Source: CAZVRZ01 sp964629965 (GTDB lineage Bacteria > Chloroflexota > Anaerolineae > Anaerolineales > UBA4823). From it: a stretch of 11,183 nucleotides of DNA. A program made the translations under genes and the position numbers. The notes beneath the pieces are model-generated. The model was not told the origin of the DNA. It saw only the letters and a program-made list of their open reading frames with translations, and did not search any database. The DNA lies in the NCBI GenBank assembly GCA_964629965.1, contig CAZVRZ010000164.1:1-11183 (forward strand), read 5' to 3'. Shown here piece by piece: positions 6,371 to 11,183 of this stretch (its first letter is position 1; the number at the start of each line of letters is the position of its first letter).

Positions 6371-7039
6371 TTAAATTGAGCGATTGGAATCCTTTTCGCT
6401 TTCTGTTTGGGCTTGCCAGATACGTTCTAGAACCGGTTGGATCACATCATAATTGAATCCATGCCGGGCCAGGTAGCTGCCCAGTTTGCGCTTGAACTCG
6501 ATCCATTCCAGCTCTTTATCCCCCTGCTTGCGTGAATATTTTAATGCTACCTGGTAAGCCATTTCTTCCTCATCCTCGGGCGCCCAATCGCTTAACGCCT
6601 CTTGGATTGTGTCGGTGGATAAACCTCTTTGGCGCATCTCGGCCGCCAGGGCTCTTCGGCTGCGAGGACGGAACTCCACCCGGTTCTCGACCCATGCTTT
6701 GGCAAATTGTTCATCGTTCACCAGCCCGCTGCGGCGTAGACGTTCTAGAACGGCATCCATGGCCTCTTCGGGAAATTCATCTCCTGCAAGCTTGCGCCGG
6801 ATTTCAGCCTCGCTGCGAGGGCGATGCTCGAGCAAACGCAAGGCGCGGTTGTAAGCCACCTCGAGATTATCTGCAGAGAGCAGTTCGGCGACTTTTTCGG
6901 CGCTTAATTCCTGGCCCAAATGCAGCCAGGCGGCGGTGATACGCGCTAACCCGAAAGCATATTCGCCATCCAGGTAAACGTTCACCCGTTGGGCATTACG
7001 CTTTTGAATTTTTAGCGCGGTGATCTTTCCACTCAACAT
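6371..7039 (-). CDS. recX: Regulatory protein RecX (RecA modulator)
   Basis: A 222-residue, all-helical RecX. The family binds RecA filaments and limits their recombinase and coprotease activity in the cytoplasm. The N-terminal part (1-60, ending in LSADNLEVAYNRA) is the beta-rich extension common in Gram-positive-type RecX. Three helical repeats follow: the first with ALRLLEHRPRSEAEIRRKL (66-84), the second with GLVNDEQFAKAWVENR (105-120) and RGLSTDTIQEAL, the third (about 158-208) with the conserved FKRKLGSYLARHGF. These are the family's diagnostic motifs. ATG 7039 is preceded only by a weak GAAGCGAG ribosome site. It is co-transcribed with rny. In many bacteria recA lies directly upstream; here instead there is a 411-bp gap and a TIR gene. 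I could not recognise a LexA-type box upstream, so SOS control is unproven. Confidence 0.93.
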   Translation of the reverse strand: MLSGKITALKIQKRNAQRVNVYLDGEYAFGLARITAAWLHLGQELSAEKVAELLSADNLEVAYNRALRLLEHRPRSEAEIRRKLAGDEFPEEAMDAVLERLRRSGLVNDEQFAKAWVENRVEFRPRSRRALAAEMRQRGLSTDTIQEALSDWAPEDEEEMAYQVALKYSRKQGDKELEWIEFKRKLGSYLARHGFNYDVIQPVLERIWQAQTESEKDSNRSI

Positions 7040-7156
7040 CTCGCTTCGCTGCTTTCTTAAAACAAACAGCCTCCAACCTGCCAGGCAGGCCGCGGCTGTG
7101 CTATGCGAGGGCGCTTCTCAATTGAGCGCGTTCAGTGTGATCGAATTAATAGGATT

Positions 7157-7179
7157 CGTAAACGATGCAGATCGTTACG
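7157..7179 (-). promoter_or_regulatory. Bulged inverted repeat upstream of recX
   Basis: CGTAAACGAT (7157-7166) and ATCGTTACG (7171-7179) pair over 9 bp with one bulged A around a GCAG loop, 118 bases upstream of the recX ATG. As DNA it could be an operator; as RNA, a stable leader hairpin. No T-run follows on the minus strand. Confidence 0.3.
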
Positions 7180-7351
7180 TTTCCATAATCAGGTATTCAA
7201 ATGCCTGTCGTTTTTTCTCGGTCAATCGCTAAAATCCGGCTTTCTACCATTTTAAACCAGCAAATCCAATAACAGGTCAATTTCACGAACACTCTTATGC
7301 ACTGAGTTATATGTATCGCAAAGCCATTGCCGCGCCGATAATCAGAATAAC

Positions 7352-7373
7352 AAAAAATGAACTGCGCAGCAGT
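7352..7373 (-). terminator. Probable intrinsic terminator after the TIR gene
   Basis: Read on the minus strand, ACTGC-TGC-GCAGT (7373-7361) forms a short 5-bp stem with a 3-base loop, followed by TCATTTTTT (7360-7352). It sits about 78 bases beyond the TIR gene's stop codon. The stem is short, but the T-run is right for an intrinsic terminator separating this gene from recX. Confidence 0.45.
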
Positions 7374-7415
7374 ACGCTATTTGTTCCTAATCTATTTGTA
7401 AATTTACTAGTTCAC

Positions 7416-7445
7416 ATTATACATGAAATTGGTTGAATGTGGAAA
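7416..7445 (-). promoter_or_regulatory. Possible minus-strand promoter toward recX
   Basis: TATAAT (7421-7416) with TTTCCA (7445-7440) 18 bases upstream matches consensus 6/6 and 4/6. It lies just after the TIR stop codon. Any transcript would meet the hairpin and T-run at 7373-7352 within about 40 bases, so it might give a very short RNA or an attenuated recX leader. Confidence 0.3.
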
Positions 7446-7450
7446 ATATT

Positions 7451-8254
7451 TTAGCGGGAAAAGGCTTGCTCTCGATCGACTGCCCCTGCCGCTACCGCTT
7501 TTTCCAGGATGTGCACCATGCTTTTTCGCTTGAAGAACAATGCCGCATAGTTGCGCTGGATCAACTCACCATGAAATAGATAATGGTGGATGCGCTCCAC
7601 ACCCGCCCTGGTCCGCACCAGGCTGAGCGCATAATCCACCAGGCGGGTGGCGGCGAAATCTTCCAGAAGGGCCAGATTTTCCATCAAAAAATCCACATCT
7701 TCCGGCTGGCCGCGCTTACCCCGCTGGGTGAAAGTTTTTTCTCTGGTATGAGCCTCTCCAGGTAACTCCTCGCTCTGGGCCAGTTCGCCATATTCCGCTG
7801 AGGTAACCAGGATCGTCTCGATCTTTTGAACCAGGCGTTTGAAGTCCAGTTTGAAGTAAGGCTCTGAGCGTAACTTGATCTCCTGGTAATCATACAGCCC
7901 ATTTAGCGTTGCGGGCAGGTTCTCTGGCAGCGGCAGGTCGCCAGGCTCGATCAGAATCGGGATGACCGGCAGGAGATCCTGGATGGCTTTTTCAAGCAGC
8001 AGGCGCATCGGGTCGCCTGGATCAAGGAGATACTTTTGCTGGTGGGAGTTTTCTGCCAGCGCCCAACTGCGCCCAAAGACGACCAGCAGCACCTGGCAGC
8101 CCTGCAGGCATAGAGCCGGATTGTCGGCTGCCTGGGAGCCGGCAGGTACCTCGATGATGTCTTGCGCGTTGAAGTGCTGGGCCAACAGGTGGCGAATTTT
8201 TTCGATTTCCTGGTTCCCATCTCGGGGATGGTATAAAAGGGTGATACCGGTCAT
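7451..8254 (-). CDS. TIR-domain protein with C-terminal helical domain; usual catalytic Glu position is Leu
   Basis: From ATG 8254 the protein has 267 residues. An upstream in-frame TTG (8329) would add 25, but TIR homology begins at the ATG, which I prefer; both ribosome sites are weak. Residues 3-148 follow bacterial TIR proteins: ITLLYHPRD near the start, CQVLLVVFGRSW (53-64), LLDPGDPMRL (76-85) and VIPILIEPGDLPLPENLP (97-114). Active TIR NADases carry Glu in the segment equivalent to D-x-x-R-x-E-I. Here this reads D-P-M-R-L-L-L, so the expected Glu is Leu86; the first Glu comes two residues later. The domain is also shortened after the second strand. Enzymatic NAD cleavage is therefore doubtful; a binding or scaffold role is possible. 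A charged linker leads to a helical C-terminal domain (about 185-267, with YLFHGELIQRNYAALFFKRK) of unknown function. It is divergent from the operon at 8449. Confidence 0.8.
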   Translation of the reverse strand: MTGITLLYHPRDGNQEIEKIRHLLAQHFNAQDIIEVPAGSQAADNPALCLQGCQVLLVVFGRSWALAENSHQQKYLLDPGDPMRLLLEKAIQDLLPVIPILIEPGDLPLPENLPATLNGLYDYQEIKLRSEPYFKLDFKRLVQKIETILVTSAEYGELAQSEELPGEAHTREKTFTQRGKRGQPEDVDFLMENLALLEDFAATRLVDYALSLVRTRAGVERIHHYLFHGELIQRNYAALFFKRKSMVHILEKAVAAGAVDREQAFSR

Positions 8255-8333
8255 AATCTCGCTCGAATCCCACCATCCAGGAATATTTACCGGGGATGAT
8301 GTCAGTTTTTGGGGCGCCGAATGGGACAATCTT

Positions 8334-8359
8334 ACTTGCGCTTTGGGAAAAGGGCAAGT
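8334..8359. promoter_or_regulatory. Inverted repeat in the divergent promoter region
   Basis: ACTTGCGC (8334-8341) and GGGCAAGT (8352-8359) are inverted repeats matching at seven of eight positions around a 10-base spacer. CAAGT is repeated again just downstream (8362-8366). The site overlaps the -35 position of the plus-strand operon's TATAAT box, as expected for a repressor or activator operator. No regulator gene is visible nearby. Confidence 0.4.
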
Positions 8360-8370
8360 GCCAAGTGGTA

Positions 8371-8376
8371 TATAAT
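8371..8376 (+). promoter_or_regulatory. -10 box of the plus-strand operon
   Basis: A perfect TATAAT about 73 bases before the ATG at 8449. The -35 region at 17-base spacing is AAAAGG, a poor match, so transcription may depend on an activator bound at the adjoining inverted repeat. The predicted leader is about 65 bases. The reverse complement is also AT-rich and could serve the divergent TIR gene. Confidence 0.45.
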
Positions 8377-8448
8377 ATCTTTTAGGATCCTGAAATTAGC
8401 TTTGATGTGATCGCCAGATCGGTTGATCTTACGAAAAGGGAGAAGAAT

Positions 8449-8940
8449 ATGATAAAACTACCGGCCGCAATTGTTATCTATCCTCAGGAAAAGAAAAGAC
8501 CCGGTTATCTTCTTTGTTGGATTCCAGCAAAGGATTATAAACAAGTCGCTAAAAATAAGCTTTCTAGAGAGAATCTTTCGAAGTATTATCCGGAGGGAAT
8601 TGAGGTCGAGCTCAGTACAGACGGGTTTAACGAGTTTGGCATCAAGTTGAGCTGCTTGCCGGAAAAGCTTCGCAAGGCTTATTTGGATTTGGCAGGTAAG
8701 AATCTGCTTCCCGAATCCGGCATGATCGAAGAAACCAGCCTGGCAGCCTATCTCAGTGGAAAAAAAGGTGATCAAACGGGTGCGGCGGTTGCGAAACCGG
8801 TGGAGGGTACATTGGGGCGTGATGTCCTTACCGAGTCTGCCGCGACGCCGAAAATTTTTGGCGCACCCCCTATGACGGATGGCGAAGATGCCATACAGGT
8901 TTTTCGCCGCCTGAGCAACCGGCAAGATACAGAGCGTTGA
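8449..8940 (+). CDS. Unrecognised 163-residue protein, first gene of the MBL-patatin operon
   Basis: I do not recognise this protein. ATG 8449 is chosen because GGGAG lies before it at good spacing; an in-frame GTG at 8407 has none. Residues 1-95 look like a compact alpha/beta domain: a strand (LPAAIVIYP), a basic segment (KDYKQVAKNKLSREN), a strand-rich part (GIEVELSTDGFNEFGIKL), then a helix (EKLRKAYLDLAG). Residues about 100-150 are Ala/Gly/Thr-rich and probably disordered. A last helix (DAIQVFRRLSN) ends the protein. There is no signal peptide, membrane helix or visible catalytic motif. It stands 19 bases before the MBL gene, with nearly the same 12-base ribosome-site sequence. An adaptor or inhibitor role for the downstream enzymes is conceivable but is inferred only from position. 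Confidence 0.75.
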   Translation: MIKLPAAIVIYPQEKKRPGYLLCWIPAKDYKQVAKNKLSRENLSKYYPEGIEVELSTDGFNEFGIKLSCLPEKLRKAYLDLAGKNLLPESGMIEETSLAAYLSGKKGDQTGAAVAKPVEGTLGRDVLTESAATPKIFGAPPMTDGEDAIQVFRRLSNRQDTER

Positions 8941-8959
8941 TCCAGAGGAGAAGAATATT

Positions 8960-9931
8960 ATGCCTGTAAATACGAATGGGAAATCATGGATATACTGCTT
9001 GAACGTGGGGCAAGGCGATACAACGATTGTCGCCACGCCGGGAAACAAGATATTGGTGATCGATGCGGCTAACGGTAAGAAAATCATCCAGCTATTGAAG
9101 AGCCTGAGTTTTGGGGAAGGCGATCTGATCGATCAGATTGTGATCTCGCATCCACACCACGATCATTACAGCGGTATCATTCCGTTGCTGAACACTTACA
9201 AGGTGAAGGTGCTCACGCTCACCTCGGTACGCCACGTAGAAAATAGCACGCCGAGCTATAACAATATTATCAATACTGCGGTATCGAAAGGCATCCCGAT
9301 TAACTTTTTGTCCGGGTATACGCAAATCTATCCCGATCACAGCCCGGTGGTCAATCCGAACACCTTCGTGGTGGAGCTTCTGGGACCTTCTAACCAGTTC
9401 ATCGAAGATCTTTATCAAGCAGGCAACTTAAATACGAACCATTATTCGATCATCAGCCAACTGAACTGGATGGGATTTCGCATGGTGATCGCCGGCGATG
9501 CACAGATGGAAACCTGGGCGCATTTCGATAACGAGCAAATGCTGGCTGGTAATTGCTCGGTACTGCGTTCTGCTCATCATGGCAGCGCGAATGGAACGCA
9601 GTTCGAGCGGCTCGAAAAGCTCAAACCCAGGCTGATCGTGGTATCTTCAGATCCAGGAGGCAAAGACAAGATCCCTGATCTGATCGGCTCGGTGATCTTC
9701 ATGCGCTTTTCAGGCCAGTCAAGCACACCGATCGTGGCGCTTACCGATAATCCGGATGCGGCCAAAACCGGAACCATCAAAATCGAGGTACATCCTTCGG
9801 GAAGATTCAATACGTATTGTTACGGGGATAAAAAAGATGAGAATGTGAATCTGGGAAACGAGAAAGCGCTTACTTCTGCCGGCACTACTCCGACCTGGCG
9901 AGAACTCACGAACAAGCTGGTCGCGGTCTGA
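8960..9931 (+). CDS. Stand-alone ComEC/Rec2-type metallo-beta-lactamase hydrolase
   Basis: A 323-residue cytoplasmic MBL-fold protein resembling the C-terminal hydrolase domain of the competence protein ComEC, but with no membrane channel. Conserved pieces in order: LNVGQGD (14-20) at the start of the fold; ISHPHHDH (62-69; H64, H66, D68, H69), the metal-binding motif; a polar segment ending HYSII (161-165) like the ComEC N..S stretch; IAGDA (177-181, metal-binding D180); and SAHHGS (204-209). The metal site appears complete, so it should be an active hydrolase, probably a nuclease or phosphodiesterase. The roughly 100-residue C-terminal part (220-323) is more divergent. AGAGGAG lies nine bases before ATG 8960. 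Stand-alone ComEC-type MBLs often sit in variable islands near TIR, protease or NTPase genes, consistent with the neighbours here. The substrate is unknown. Confidence 0.88.
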   Translation: MPVNTNGKSWIYCLNVGQGDTTIVATPGNKILVIDAANGKKIIQLLKSLSFGEGDLIDQIVISHPHHDHYSGIIPLLNTYKVKVLTLTSVRHVENSTPSYNNIINTAVSKGIPINFLSGYTQIYPDHSPVVNPNTFVVELLGPSNQFIEDLYQAGNLNTNHYSIISQLNWMGFRMVIAGDAQMETWAHFDNEQMLAGNCSVLRSAHHGSANGTQFERLEKLKPRLIVVSSDPGGKDKIPDLIGSVIFMRFSGQSSTPIVALTDNPDAAKTGTIKIEVHPSGRFNTYCYGDKKDENVNLGNEKALTSAGTTPTWRELTNKLVAV

Positions 9932-10055
9932 AAATGGGCGTATAAGCCCTGCGCATAGACTGGATTGTTGATCCACAGGAGTAAAGACAGGCGCTTACCG
10001 TTTCTACTTATCAAATGGCTTGCTTCTCGTCCGTTGCCAGGAAGGAAGATGGTCT

Positions 10056-11183
10056 ATGAAATACGATATGGTTTTTGAGGGTGGTGGAGCCAAGGGGATG
10101 GCATTTGTAGGCGCTCTTCAGGAAGTTGAAAGCCGGGGGTTCAGACCGGCACGGGTGATGGGGGCTTCGGCGGGCGCAATTATGGCAACCTTCATGGCCG
10201 CCGGTTACACCGCCCAGGAAATGGCTGCTGCGCTCTGCGAAGAGCAAAATGGGGAGCCGGTTTTCAAAGGGTTTCTAGAACTGCCACCTCCCTTGAACGC
10301 GGAGCAGCTGAAAGAGAGTGCTTTTCGGAAACTGCTGCGCGAGACAAATTCCATTTTTATCCCGGATTTTATCGAGGAAGGCCTCGATGATGCACTGGTA
10401 AAGGTGTTGGGAAATTCTCCCCTATTCAACCAGATGCTTTTTTTCTTCGAGTACGGCGGTCTCTATGCGGGGCAGTATTTTTTGGACTGGATGAAGAGAA
10501 AGCTAAGTGAAGGTGTTTGCAGCGTCGATTGGGGAAAATACGAGCAGGGTGCGCCGCGCTGCTTTGGCGAGATGAACCTGGAAGAGTATTATCAAGCGAC
10601 GGGAATTGAGCTGACCTTGATCGCTTCGGACACAACCGATGCCCGGCTGCTGGCGCTCAATCACTATACTGCGCCGGACTGCCCATTGATCTATGCTGTG
10701 CGCATGTCGATGAGTTTTCCGCTGCTCTGGCATGAGATCGCATGGGATGAGAAATGGGGGCAATACAGGGGTAAAAATATTACAGGTCATACCATCGTCG
10801 ATGGGGGCCTGTTATCCAACTTTCCGATCGAGCTCTTCCTATCGAACGAGGCGCACGTTACGGATGTGATGGGCCAAAAGAATGCTGGTCCTGCCCAGAT
10901 CCTGGGCTTTCTGATCGATGAAAATATGGAAGTGCCAGGCGCGCCATCCTCGGTAAATATTCCACCATCGAGGACTGCTAAGATGGGAGGATTGGAGCAG
11001 CTAAAAACCATCCAGCGGATTGGGAAACTGATCAATACGGTGACACAGGCTCATGACAAGATGGTGATCGATCAATACGAACAGTTCGTTATTCGCCTGC
11101 CTGCCAGGGGATATGGTACTACGGAGTTCGATATGGATGAGGCGCGGCGCAATGCGTTGGTAGAAGCCGGCCGGAAAGCAGCT
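10056..11183 (+). CDS. Patatin-like phospholipase (3' end beyond the window)
   Basis: 376 residues are visible with no stop before the window edge. The enzyme family hydrolyses phospholipid or other acyl esters with a Ser-Asp dyad. All core motifs are intact: the oxyanion loop EGGGAKG (8-14), the nucleophile elbow GASAG with S38, and the DGG motif with catalytic D249. The SMSFPLLW segment (218-225) and a preceding hydrophobic strand are typical. Between the motifs lies an insert of about 130 residues (65-195), making the cap region larger than in minimal patatins. There is no signal peptide, so it acts in the cytoplasm, possibly on the inner membrane leaflet. ATG 10056 has a purine-rich AAGGAAG seven bases upstream. 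A 124-base gap separates it from the MBL gene in the same direction. Patatins are effectors in several phage-defence systems (CapV in CBASS), which fits the neighbourhood but does not prove it. Confidence 0.9.
   Translation, partial: MKYDMVFEGGGAKGMAFVGALQEVESRGFRPARVMGASAGAIMATFMAAGYTAQEMAAALCEEQNGEPVFKGFLELPPPLNAEQLKESAFRKLLRETNSIFIPDFIEEGLDDALVKVLGNSPLFNQMLFFFEYGGLYAGQYFLDWMKRKLSEGVCSVDWGKYEQGAPRCFGEMNLEEYYQATGIELTLIASDTTDARLLALNHYTAPDCPLIYAVRMSMSFPLLWHEIAWDEKWGQYRGKNITGHTIVDGGLLSNFPIELFLSNEAHVTDVMGQKNAGPAQILGFLIDENMEVPGAPSSVNIPPSRTAKMGGLEQLKTIQRIGKLINTVTQAHDKMVIDQYEQFVIRLPARGYGTTEFDMDEARRNALVEAGRKAA

Larger units (their letters stand above)
7040..7450. other. 411-bp intergenic region upstream of recX
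   Basis: No credible gene was found. A 70-codon plus-strand frame starting inside recX has no ribosome site and ordinary-noise composition. The stretch is AT-richer than its flanks. It holds a bulged hairpin (7157-7179), a terminator-like hairpin (7352-7373), a TATAAT box on the minus strand (7416-7421), a short CCTGC/GCAGG hairpin (7077-7089), and the palindromes CTCAATTGAG (about 7118-7127) and GTAAATTTAC (7398-7407). A small RNA or relic of a lost gene cannot be excluded. Confidence 0.5.

Noticed and set aside
7020..7232. A 70-codon plus-strand frame overlapping the recX start
   Set aside because: No ribosome site, overlaps a certain gene in antisense, and has no recognisable protein features.
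8255..8329. A 25-residue N-terminal extension of the TIR protein from a TTG codon
   Set aside because: TIR homology begins at the downstream ATG, and the extension has no strong ribosome site or recognisable domain.
9961..9981. Small hairpin (TGGAT/ATCCA) followed by an AGGAG Shine-Dalgarno-like sequence between the MBL and patatin genes
   Set aside because: No start codon follows at usable distance and the stem is only 5 bp; possibly a relic, but not supportable as a gene or terminator.
10015..10059. A 14-codon frame (starting MACFSSVARK) whose TGA overlaps the patatin ATG, like a coupled leader peptide
   Set aside because: It has no ribosome site before its ATG, and patatin has a good one of its own; the overlap is likely chance.

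Overview
The window looks like a bacterial chromosome segment of moderate GC. The mix of genes (a tryptophanase/tyrosine phenol-lyase family enzyme, RNase Y with RecX, small membrane proteins and lipoproteins, a TIR protein) and the gene style suggest an environmental Chloroflexota (Anaerolineae-like) genome. That assignment is an inference from protein character, not from a marker gene. No rRNA, tRNA, CRISPR array or insertion sequence was seen.

Left part (1-3027), all on the minus strand: a truncated unknown gene with a Pol-beta-type nucleotidyltransferase signature, directly downstream of a DEDDh 3'-5' exonuclease; a cold-shock protein with a structured leader; and a complete tryptophanase (TnaA) with its own promoter.

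Middle part (3028-7039): from a promoter region shared with tnaA, a plus-strand operon runs outward. It encodes a 57-residue single-pass membrane peptide that is probably leaderless, a lipoprotein-like protein with a second C-terminal membrane segment, and a glyoxalase-II-like metallo-beta-lactamase hydrolase. It collides tail to tail, with a 13-bp overlap, with the minus-strand housekeeping pair recX-rny (RecA modulator and RNase Y).

Right part (7040-11183): a 411-bp gap without genes, then a block of accessory character. A minus-strand TIR-domain protein, in which the usual catalytic glutamate position is leucine, is divergent from a plus-strand operon of an unrecognised 163-residue protein, a ComEC-type MBL hydrolase, and a patatin-like phospholipase cut by the window end. 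The shared region holds a TATAAT box and an inverted repeat. TIR, stand-alone MBL and patatin modules are all recurrent in bacterial conflict and defence systems. This block is therefore the best candidate for an undescribed system, though that reading is inferred from domain content and layout.
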